Below, in pieces: positions 1-9,202 of a DNA stretch of 64,000 bases. Source of the DNA: Biomphalaria glabrata (lineage: Eukaryota > Mollusca > Gastropoda > Planorbidae); assembly GCF_947242115.1 (NCBI RefSeq), contig NC_074720.1:27452645-27516644 (forward strand). Direction: 5' to 3'. The notes under the pieces are model-generated. The model ran no database searches, was not told the origin of the DNA, and saw only the letters and a program-made list of their open reading frames with translations. How positions within the stretch are numbered: the first letter of the stretch is position 1; each line of letters starts with the position of its first letter. The translations under genes were made by a program, and so were the position numbers.

Positions 1-234
1 TTTATTGTGCCCTGGAATAGGTTCTTCCTGGAGTAGTGGAAAAATTGTTGACTCCACGCCATTGCCAGCAAGGGGGTTTAGGGGAGCGATAGGAGCTCCG
101 CCAGCGCGGGGCGAAGCCCCGCCGCCAAGCACTATTTCTGATATTAAAAGCCCACAAAATGCATATTCTGAGGTACCTACAGTGCATTTTCCTGCTATTA
201 GAAAGTTTTATTGCAAAAACTTAATGTGCTGACT

Positions 235-580
235 TAGACCCTTCCGCGCCGTTCTGCTCATTTGTCGGCAAGCTGTTTCCACAAAAATCTGTCACTGGTA
301 ATGTCTGAAGCCTCTTCCCACCTGCTCTGAGGACCTCCATGAATGTGTGGCGCCAATTTGTACTAGGATGTCATCGCAAATCATCTTATGTGTGAATCAT
401 TTTGTCGGAGAACATGCCCCGCAAACCTCATGCGACGCTCTATTACAATCTTACTAAGGGTTCGACTCCCAGTTCGGCATGGAATTTATTTGATTTAGAC
501 CCGATCTCTATAACTGACTCCTAAAATCTGTCTTAGCCATGTTTGTTGAGCCACATTTAGTGTTTTTCAATTTCGGCAGA
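235..580 (-). mobile_element. Old LINE 3'-end fragment nested in the dispersed repeat
   Basis: The sequence is a decayed relative of the LINE 3' end at 3226-3731, in the same orientation. It shares stretches such as 'catgcgacgctct' and 'ggttcgactcccagttcgg'. Comparison with repeat copy 2 shows it was inserted, and 'tgact' flanks both sides as a possible short target-site duplication. The reading frame is no longer open. It is clearly older than the copy at 3.2-3.7 kb. Confidence 0.7.
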
Positions 581-1568
581 TGACTATTCACTTCACTTTA
601 TTAATGGAGCCCCGCCACTGGTAGAAATGTGTAACCTATCTTGAATACGCTCTTGGAATTAAGTGACTGTAGTTTGCTTTAGATTTTATATCGAAAAGGG
701 AAGGTTTATAGTCAAAATCATCTGGAGTTTTTTTTTTTTTATTCAAAACCCCATTTAGCTACGGTAATAGAATTTAATAACTGTTGTTTGCTTTAGAATA
801 GTATTGAAGATAGAGGTTTTCCACCTCAAAACACTATGTAGGGGAATTTTAAACTCAAAACCATCTGGAGGGGTTTTAAAGTAAAAAAAAAAGCCATATG
901 TATGAGAGGGGTTTAAACTCAAAAACCCCAATAGGATTGGCTACGCTCAAATAATTTTGGTGTGTACTTTGCTTTTTTTATATTGTTGAGGTATTTTTTT
1001 TTAGCATCAAACCACTCTGAAGGAGGGTTTAAACTCAAAACTCCTTTTAGCAACGCTCATAGTATTTTGAGCATTTTGAGTGCGTAATTTGCTTTTTTTC
1101 TTACATTTAAGATGTATTTTTTAGTTTCAAACCTTGCTAAAAGTGGGTTTAAAACTAAAAAACCCTTTGGCTACACACATAACATTTTGAGTGTATAATT
1201 TGCTTTGTTCTTATTATTAAAGAGGTTGTTTTTTTACCTTCAAACCCCACTGAAAACTGAGTCAAAACCCATTTAGCTACGCTCATAACATTTTAAGTGC
1301 GTAATTAGCTTTTTTTTATATTGAAGAGGTATTTTTTAGCTTCAAACCCTAGTGAAGAGAGAGGGGGGTAAACTCAAAACCCCTTTGGCTACGCTCATAG
1401 AATTTTGAGTGTGTAATTTGCTTTTTTTTATATTGAAGAGGGGGTTTATCGTAAATTTTGGAAGGGGTTTTAAAATCAAAATCTTCATTAACTGTGCTTT
1501 TGGAATTTTGGGATTGTCGTTTGCATTTTTTTTTATAGAAGAGGGGGATTTAACTGTAAAAACCCTTG

Positions 1569-1767
1569 GTAGGGGTTTTTAAACTCAAACCCCCCTAGTA
1601 GGGGGTTTTAAACTTGAACCCCCCTGGTAGGGGGTTTTAAACTCGAACCTCCCTGGTAGGGGGTTTTAAACTCGAACCTCCCTGGTAGGGGGTTTTAAAC
1701 TCGACCCCCCTGTTAGAGGGTTTTAAACTCAAAACACCAGGTAGGGGGTTTTAAACTCAAAACCGCC
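1569..1767. repeat. 29-bp minisatellite, about 7 copies
   Basis: The unit contains 'ggtagggggttttaaactc' followed by a C-rich stretch. It lies at the 3' side of the dispersed repeat and seems to have expanded from the 'gggttttaaactcaaaaccc' theme that recurs through that repeat. Confidence 0.8.
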
Positions 1768-1980
1768 TTGGTTGTGCTGGGACAAGTGATGGTTTAGCAT
1801 TAAAATCTCACCTAAAATAAACAAAATCAAAGCAAAAAATCAGTCAATAAATTCCGATCCCCCCCCCCCCCCTGCGGGGGGATTTCATTTCGGGGGGAAC
1901 CCCCCCCCTTGCTACGCCCATGATATATATAAGTAATTAATCTTTATTATATTCCAACCCTTCTTTCTTTCGGAAGACGT

Positions 1981-2010
1981 TGATATATATATATATATAT
2001 ATATATATAA
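1981..2010. repeat. (AT)n microsatellite
   Basis: About fourteen AT dinucleotides lie between the two dispersed-repeat copies. Confidence 0.9.
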
Positions 2011-2889
2011 GCCTACCATAGAATAGGTTCTTCATAGAGTTGGTGGAATGACTGTAAATACCCCGCTCTTGCTAGCCATGCGGTCTGGGGGAGCGCTGTG
2101 CGGGGTCCGGGGTGAATCACCAAGCAACAATTCCGGCACTGAAAAAAAAAAAAGAAGCATATTCTGAGGTATCTACAGTGCATTATCCTGTTATTAAAAA
2201 ATGTTTATTTCAAAGACAAAATCTGCTATTCACTTCACTTTATTAACGGGGCCTAGCGACTGATAGGAATTTAGAAGTAGGCTACATATGGCTACGCTCA
2301 CGGAAATTCGTGACTGTAGTTTTCTTTAGATTTTATATCGAAAAGGGAAGTTTTATTGTCGAAATCATGGATGGGTATTTTGACCCAACTCTAAATCCCG
2401 GCACTCATAGAACTTTGTAACTGTAGTTTGCTTTAATTTTATATTGAAGAGGTGTTTTTTTTTTAGCTTCAAGCTCTGATGGAAGGGGATTTTAAACTCA
2501 AAACTCTATGGAGGGGGTTTTAACTTAAAGCCTTCAGGAGGGTTTTTTAAGACTCAAATCCCCTCTGGGCTACGCTCATAGAATCTGGTGACTGTTATTC
2601 GCTTTAGTTTTATATTGAAGTGTGGGGTTTATCGTACAGATATTTTGGAGGGGATTTAAAGTCAAAATTCCCTTTGGGGGTGAGGGGGGGGGGGTAAACG
2701 CAAAACACACGCTGGGCAAGTGATTTAAATTCCACCTGAAATAAAAACAAAAATAAAGATAAAAAAATAATAAAGCCGAAAATCAGTCAAAATTCCAAGC
2801 CCTTCCCATTTCGTTGGGGGGGGGGAGGGAGGGAGATTTAATGTGGGTAGGGGGGTTTGAGCCCCAATCCCCCACCTGGCTACGCCCAT
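2011..2889. repeat. Dispersed G/C-tract repeat, copy 2
   Basis: Same family and orientation as copy 1, but shorter, with fewer internal tandem units and without the nested LINE. It ends in 'ctggctacgcccatgg'. The 140-residue minus-strand frame over its right end is low-complexity and is not treated as a gene. Confidence 0.6.
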
Positions 2890-3225
2890 GGATTAAAGGA
2901 TGAATTTCATACAGAACGTCTGAATATAAATTGTATTGAAACACACTCTTAATAATAATGGTAATGTACATTGAACAATGATAACATCGTGACCAAGAAT
3001 TGATTGGACTCGATATGCAACAGAAACCAAAGAAAAAGCAGAAAAAAAAGTTGAAAAAGCAAATAATCGTTTGCCCTAACAAATGCAGTGAAAATATAAA
3101 TCTGTCACCTCGACGCCAGCCAAAGATCCAACAACCATTGTAGAAACTCGTGATGACAGCGTCCATGAATGAACTGGCACAACGCCATTTAGTCCTGGAG
3201 ATCAAGCCTCGTTAGACGAGGAAGA

Positions 3226-3731
3226 CTTACTTACTTAGACTTAGGTCCTCCCGCGCCGTACGGCGCATTGGGCAGCAAGCTGTCTCCATAAAGATCTGTC
3301 GTTGGCAATGTCTGAAGCCTCCTCCCACCTGGTGTCCACTGTTCTGAGGTTCTCCATGAAGGTGTGGCGCCAAGTAATACGAGGACGTCCCTGTTTGCGC
3401 TTTCCTCGTATTGGCCTCCATGTCATCGCAACTCTTGGTATACGTAGTTCATTTTGTCGTAGAACATGTCCCGCAAACCTCATGCGACGCTCTGTCACAA
3501 CCTCACTAAGTGTTCGACTCCCAGTTCGGCAAAGAATTTCCTTGTTTGAGACCCGATTTGTGTAACTGACTCCCAAAATCCGTCTCAGCCATTTTTGTTG
3601 AGCCACATTTAGCCTTTTCTCCATTTTGACACATGACTTCCATGTCTCAACTGCATATGTTGCAGTTGGAATGACGATTGTGTTGAGAAGGTGTATTTTT
3701 GTCTCGAGCCCAATGGCATGGCTTGTACAAA
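3226..3731 (-). mobile_element. 5'-truncated LINE, C-terminal RT region, with target-site duplication
   Basis: Minus-strand translation gives the end of a LINE ORF2. It shows 'TATYAVETWK' (thumb region), 'RLNVAQQKWLRRILGV', 'RRMRFAGHVLR', 'GKRKQGRPRITWRHTF' and a stop at 3241. The 3' end carries short 'gtaa' repeats. A 13-bp direct repeat, tagacgaggaaga, lies at 3213-3225 and 3732-3744 and fixes both ends of the insertion. The frame stays open from the stop back across the upstream target site by chance. The style suggests an RTE-like lineage, but this is not certain. Confidence 0.9.
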
Positions 3732-3854
3732 TAGACGAGGAAGAAACACTATTATATATAATGTTAAGACAAAATCGGCCCCCGAAGTGGTCCACCCAGG
3801 CAGGAAAAAAGGCAGGTTTCAATATTTTCAGAAAGAATATCATAATGAAATTCT

Positions 3855-3995
3855 ATCAAAGGCAAATGATAGAGAAGAATGGAGAAAGAAGGTTGACAGA
3901 TCCTGTGTGGTGCCCTAAAGGTCCAGCAGACCAAGGGATAGGTGAAAGTGAATGTGAAGTTAGATGTGAACCTGGCCTAACTGATAATAATAATG
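3855..3995 (+). mobile_element. LINE ORF2 C-terminal tail
   Basis: Plus-strand translation reads 'DREEWRKKVDRSCVVP', then stop, followed by a short A/T-rich tail with 'gataataataatgaa'. This ending (REEWRKLV..SSVVP) recurs at the C-terminus of a common animal LINE type. Only the last 30-40 residues remain. It belongs to a different family from the minus-strand LINE just upstream. Confidence 0.6.
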
Positions 3996-4319
3996 AATAT
4001 CTAATTATTCTGTAAAGGGTCAATCTCTTATTCAAAGCCTCAAGAGCAAAGCATTTCCGTAAAATAAATAATTCCTTGAGTTATGTGTTTCACGGCGTTG
4101 TTATATATTCTGCAGTTCACGCGATAATATGAAAAACTACTTATTAATTGTTGTTTTAAATTATGTCCAACGTATTTGCATAGTAAATAGATTTTTTCTC
4201 TTTAAAAAAAAAAAGTTCACATTTTTTTTTTTTGTAAATGTAGTATTAAGTATGTCAGAACTTACATAACTTAGCAATACAATTTAAAAAAAAAATAATT
4301 TTTGACTATAAATCTAAAT

Positions 4320-4621
4320 CCAATCGCTATCTCCCTTACTAAAAAGCCTGCAGTGTTTGTTATATTAATAGTGAATAGTTGTAAAAATAATGTATTTTTA
4401 TGAAAAAAACTTCTTGCATAATTGATTTTAAAAATTGGATTTTTCGTTTTCAGAAAAGAAAAAAGTAGCCATTGCACCAGAATTTTGAATGATCTAAAAT
4501 ATCATGATGTCCGATTTTCATTTTCTCTTCTAGTTTCTGAGATCTAAACGGGACGGAGAGATGGACAGACAGGCCACACAAAACTAATAGCGTCTTTTCC
4601 CCTTTCGGGGGCCGCTAAAAA
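4320..4621 (-). repeat. Diverged copy of the hairpin-ended repeat (relative of the 3.2 kb element)
   Basis: On the reverse strand this segment starts with a T run and 'agcggcccccgaaagggg', then 'cgctattag', CTGTC-rich sequence, 'agatctcagaaactagaag' and 'aattatgcaag'. The same blocks in the same order begin the large elements at 17977 and 36661. It is strongly diverged and lacks the rest of the element. Read in the + direction it ends in a hairpin followed by a short A run. Confidence 0.75.
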
Positions 4622-5454
4622 AGGATAAGCTCAAATATAAACCAATCTTGAGAGTATTTGTTTATGATATCGTCTTAAACTTATTAAAATGAAACAAGCG
4701 AATTTTGAAGCGCCTAGAGCATATAACATTGTGTATGTAGCCAACTCCAACATGTAGACAATCATATACATAATATACAAGTTATTAAGACAGCATCAGA
4801 TGATCGTGTGAGGTGGGCAGACAAAAGAAGTGAGGATGAAGGGTTGGAGTTGTTACGTGTAAGTCCATTTGTCTGAGAATATGGCGAGGAGTGAAACCGA
4901 ACTTGCAGATAATTGCTGCTATATATTATATATACGTGATTTTAGAGATGTAAAATTTATTGACAGGAGTATATTTTGTTATTAATACTGTTTTGTACGC
5001 AAAGAGCTTGTGAAGAAGTTACTGTATGTTAAAAATTTGTAAAGAATAGGCTGAGAAGTATCTTGAGGAAAGACACTTATCAAGATTTCATGTTGATGGC
5101 TGTTGATAAAGAGGAACGATGCGGCAGCGGGTAGTTCGTTGATAGGGATCTTAACAAGCCTTGTACCGTATGGGAATATCATGCACATCTATGTGTTCAT
5201 GTAGGCCTATATGGTAGCATGGTTTTGTTCACGCCAATAAGTTCCAATTTCTAATGTTATTCTTTTCTCACTTTACTTATTTAGCTAACCAAGCTAATAC
5301 ATTATGTTACATAAACCCAGTTTTCGATAAATTATAAAACATTACATAATAATTTTGAGGATATGTATAATAAATAATTGAATACCCATCATATGCCATA
5401 TAATTTGTGGGCCGGATCTTATAGAGATGCCTGTCCGCCACTGATGAAATCTGA

Positions 5455-5663
5455 TGTGTGGCTGAGGGGCCAAAATTGCTAACAAGGAGACTCGAGTTCG
5501 AATCTCAAGCAGAGTTGGCAGCACGGAACCTTCTTCCAGATACACACGTAACTTGCTCCCCCAACCCAACTGGTCCACAAAAAGAGAATGGATCATTGTG
5601 CACCGAACTTGCAATAAGCATACAAGTCCCATACAAGATGCACTATATAAAAGCAGTTAAATT
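5455..5663 (+). mobile_element. tRNA-derived SINE, 'actatataaaagc' family
   Basis: The tRNA-like head has an A box near 'gtggctgaggggcc' and a B box 'gagttcgaatctc'. The body has 'ggcagcacgg', 'aactggtccac' and the ending 'cactatataaaagc'. It shares this layout with copies at 22409-22644 and 31177-31401. No clear target-site duplication was seen. Confidence 0.7.
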
Positions 5664-5802
5664 AATATGTAGGTTATCACAGTGAAGTCAATAGGGCTGC
5701 GGTTTCGATCCTGAAAAAGCTTAATTGTCCTAGGGTAGGCATTAGTTAACAGTTGCAGAGTTAGTTGATAACATGATGAGTGAAAGCAAGAACTGTAGAT
5801 TA

Positions 5803-5896
5803 TGAGCAGTGTTTCTCAACCTTCGCCGGATACCGAGCAGTGTTTCTCAACCTTCGCCGGACACCGAGCAGTGTTTCTCAACCTTCGCCGGACACC
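5803..5896. repeat. 31-bp tandem array, 3 copies, built on a hAT-like terminus
   Basis: The unit begins 'cagtgtttctcaacctt', which resembles the terminal inverted repeat of Charlie-type hAT elements, followed by 'cgccggacacc'. Three copies are almost identical. Confidence 0.75.
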
Positions 5897-5915
5897 AAAC
5901 GTTTTCTTGCAAACG

Positions 5916-6059
5916 ATGCAGAAATACATTCTCCTGACATCTACAGCTCACATGCAGAAATACATTCTCCTGACATCTACAGCTCACATGCAGAAATACA
6001 TTCTCCTGACATCTACAGCTCACATGCAGAAATACATTCTCCTGACATCTACAGCTCAC
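5916..6059. repeat. 36-bp minisatellite, 4 copies
   Basis: The unit starts 'atgcagaaatacattctcc'. The four copies are essentially identical. As 36 is divisible by three, several frames stay open across it; these are not genes. Confidence 0.9.
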
Positions 6060-6599
6060 TATCCATCCTATTAAAAAGGCAGATTGGGGGGAGAGGTGAT
6101 CCTCCAGTGAGTTACATTATATATGGGTTGGTTCATTGAGCGGATTAGAAGTGGGTGTTCGTTAACTAAGATGATAGAATAAAAGCTGTGTTTTTTGCAA
6201 ATCGGCATTGTTTTATATTTGTATTCATATTTAAGAGTTTATTAACAACTACAACCACACCGCAGGGTTATGTATACCTATATAATATCCATGTATATTA
6301 TATGAACTATACCAGAGAGTGGATATTTTATAAGAAAAACACTCGAATTGAAGAGATTTTATTTTTGTCAACAATTCATTTGGCTTTATACATTTGATCA
6401 GAACATTAAATAAATAAATAAATATAGCACGGTGATATGATGCAATGTACATGACACTGTTAAATAGGAATTGCACGTGACATTTTATCTCGATGTCGTC
6501 TCTCTGGTTTCAAGGATCATCAAAGTCTGCTGATGAATCTCTTGATTTTATGTAGATCCCGAGTTAAACTGTAAAAGAAGAAAATAAGTTTCACTATCA

Positions 6600-7240
6600 T
6601 TGACCTCTTTTAGTCGTAGAACGACTATGGTTCATCTCGAACACTTTTTCATGTGGCTGTGAAGCCCTTTTTTGGAGAGACACTCCCATCCACATATATT
6701 GCAGGTCGAAATGGCTTTTGCTTTGGTGATAGAGGAGATGGCCATTTTTCGTATTTTTCTTCGAGAGCTGAGGCCCATGTTTTCTCGCTATCCATATCTT
6801 TCTTGGTCACTGTCTCTCTCCAACTAGTGCGGTCTAGGTCTATGTCTTCCCAATGGTCAGTATCAATGTTCACTGATTTTAAATCCCGTTTTATCACATC
6901 CACGTAACAAAGGTGGGGGCGACCAGTTTTTCTTGAGCCAGACGCTAGTTGCCCATAGATAATGATTTTCGGGATGCGATTGTCCTCCATCCGGTGAACA
7001 TGTCCGAGCCAGCGCAGGCGGCGTTGCCTGAGGACAGTAAAGATGCTGTGAAGGCCCGTTCGCTCGAGCATCTCAGTATTGCACACTCTTTTTTCCATGT
7101 TATTTTTAATACCTTTCAGAGACAGCGCAAGTGGATTGAGTTTAGTTTTCTCTCTTGTTTTGTGTAAGTAGTCCATGGCTCACTGCCGTACATTAGCGTG
7201 CTAAGAACGCATGCCTTGTAGTCCTCCATTGTGGTCCAGA
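6600..7240 (-). mobile_element. LINE ORF2 C-terminal fragment with 3' UTR
   Basis: On the minus strand, 7240 downward reads 'MEDYKACVLSTLMYGSEPWT', then after a shifted frame 'NTEMLERTGLHSIFTVLRQR', 'RRLRWLGHVHRMEDNRIPK' and 'SRKTGRPHLCYVDVIKRDLK'. These are the thumb and C-terminal regions of a LINE RT protein. At least one frameshift and one stop separate the two parts. The 3' UTR has a small palindrome 'agtcgtagaacgact'. A 37-bp imperfect direct repeat flanks the fragment (6562-6598 and 7241-7277). Confidence 0.85.
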
Positions 7241-7452
7241 GTTGAACTGTAAAAGAAGAAAATATGTTCCACTATAGAGCTACAAATAAGAGGACTACAA
7301 CAAGAATCAATTAGTTAAAACAATGCCATATTATTTCGGAAGAATTTTCAATTTTGAACTTTTAAAATATTTTTTTCGTGACATGCTACCATCTGCCTAC
7401 TGATTTAAACTTCTTGTTAGCCGAGAGCCTCGCCAGCCTCAAGCTATCAGAA

Positions 7453-7474
7453 AACTGGTGTCAGAAGTGGAATC
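7453..7474 (+). other. tRNA-Leu primer-binding-site-like sequence, possible old LTR-element leader
   Basis: The sequence 'ctggtgtcagaagtgga' nearly matches the primer-binding site of the two LTR elements at 47 and 52 kb, which is complementary to a tRNA-Leu 3' end. No LTR could be recognised next to it. If real, it marks a very old, broken LTR element. Confidence 0.35.
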
Positions 7475-7599
7475 TGTACTTGAGTGGTTAGGGTAGCTAG
7501 GCTAGACCAGCATAGGGGCAGCAGGAAGTATGCAGCAGTCCCACAGACTGTGGTTGAGGTGCCTCGGAAGGGTGTGGAACTGATGTCATACTACAGACA

Positions 7600-7984
7600 T
7601 AGTTACTACAGTCAATCGATACTACAGACATAGATACTACAGTCATAGATACTACAGTCATAGATACTACAGACATAGATACTACAGTCATAGATACTAC
7701 AGTCATAGATACTACAGACATAGATACTACTGACATAGATACTACAGACATAGATACTACAGTCATAGATACTACAGACATAGATACTACAGTCATAGAT
7801 ACTACAGTCATAGATACTACAGACATAGATACTACAGACATAGATACTACAGTCATAGATACTACAGACATAGATACTACAGACATAGATACTACACTCA
7901 TAGATACTACAGACATAGATACTACAGTCATAGATACTACAGTCATAGATACTACAGACATAGATACTACAGACATAGATACTA
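7600..7984. repeat. 15-bp minisatellite, about 25 copies
   Basis: The unit 'atagatactacagac' has a common variant with 'gtc' in place of 'gac'. The 15-bp period keeps several frames open, giving repetitive hypothetical peptides on the minus strand that should not be taken as proteins. Confidence 0.95.
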
Positions 7985-8221
7985 ATGAACTTGCCAATCA
8001 AGCGCAACATTGTCATGACTTGATGCACAACACAAGAGAAGACAAAGACCCCCCCCCCTTTTACCAAGAAATGTGTAGCGTTTCTTAACTATCAAATGAG
8101 CATTTAAACCAAAGGCAAAGAACTGTCAAATAATTTTATTCTTTGAAAATAATATAAAAAACAAAACAAAACAAAAACATCAACATACATTACTAGCCCA
8201 TTTGGGGACTGAACCTCCTAC

Positions 8222-8683
8222 TTCGTCAATGATGGGCAGGTCACGTCTACAGAATGGAAGACCACCGCATTCCTAAACGACTCTTGTATGGCCAACTAAG
8301 CGAAGGAAAGCGCTCGCAAGGTGGGCAAAGAAAGCGCTTCAGGGACACCCTCAAAGCTTCTCTGAAGGCGTTCAGCATAGACCCAGGCACCTGGTAGACA
8401 GAGGCACATGACAGAGCATCATGGCGTCGCGCTGTGAAAACTGGCGCACAGGTTGCTGAGGAAAAAAGAACAACGCTGGCAGAAGAAAAACGCCAGAAAA
8501 GTAAAGCAAGACAAACGACACTAGCTCCAGCTGGAATAACCTGCCCAGTGTGCGGCCGAACATTCCGAGCTCACATAGGTCTCACCAGCCACATGAGGAG
8601 GCATAAAACCCCAGTGCAAAGCCCTCAGCCCCCTGGATGACAAAGTGGTCATCATCGAACCACGATGGACGAACTATATAAGT
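8222..8683 (+). mobile_element. LINE ORF2 C-terminus with C2H2 zinc finger and 3' UTR
   Basis: The translation runs 'WAGHVYRMEDHRIPKRLLYG', 'QGGQRKRFRDTLKASLKAF', one in-frame stop, then 'ASWRRAVKTGA' and a C2H2-type finger beginning CPVCGRTFRAHIGLTSHMRR, with a stop at 8638-8640. The 3' UTR 'tggtcatcatcgaaccacga' fits LINE tails of this type. Only the last part of ORF2 is present. Confidence 0.85.
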
Positions 8684-9197
8684 TTTGGGGCTCCGCCAAT
8701 ACAGGACCGAAAATTATGGGATCAGCAGGATGGCGGCCTAACCCTAACCCTGTCGTTACGATGTTTTAGAGTTCGAACAATGATCGCTACCTTCCCATGC
8801 CGTCTTGCAGGAGGCTTAGGCAGGGTTTTATGATGTATTTATGTAACATCCGGTACTTAGAAGTCAAATCAATCCTATGTTTAATTCGTTTAAACATAAT
8901 CTCTTTTCTTACTAGTGGAGATTTTCCTACACGGGTAAAATCTATAAATAGAAAGCTGTGTCATGGAGACGGTGTACAACATAAAAGTAGTGGTGATAAG
9001 CTACGTTTTTGAGAAGTCACGTGATATTGTCGTAGCAATTTTTAACACTGAAGAATCAAAATTTCAAAGCTCTTCTATGGCTCTTCTATTTAGTAGGCAA
9101 GTTTAAAGTTCTATTTAGCGTCCTTGACATTGTCTAGTTTACTGTGAACATCTCCACTAAGAGAGATTTGTTAATTGTATACAATACAGAAGTATAT
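8684..9197. other. Sequence downstream of the ankyrin exon, no gene seen
   Basis: On the minus strand this is the beginning of the intron that follows the ankyrin exon. It has a short 'cctaaccctaaccct' stretch near 8737. No exon or repeat could be supported. Confidence 0.4.
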
Positions 9198-9202
9198 CTT
9201 AC

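Larger units (their letters stand above)
1..1920. repeat. Dispersed G/C-tract repeat, copy 1 (starts before the window)
   Basis: This copy aligns with a second one at 2011-2889. Both share a start around 'ataggttcttc', a middle 'attcacttcactttatt' and an end 'ggctacgcccatg' or a close variant. Between about 700 and 1500 the sequence is a loose tandem of 115-125 bp units, each with a 'ggctacgctcat'-like core and a run of T. No coding capacity is visible. A LINE 3' fragment lies inside it and is absent from copy 2. Family unknown to me. Confidence 0.6.

Noticed and set aside
2783-3205. 140-residue minus-strand frame at the end of the dispersed repeat
   Set aside because: Phe/Cys/Ile-rich translation of T- and G-rich repeat DNA. 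No motif or splice evidence.
7497-8067. Two overlapping minus-strand frames of 151-166 residues made of short repeated peptides
   Set aside because: They come from the 15-bp array, which is a multiple of three and has no stop in these frames. Non-repeat flanks are not protein-like.
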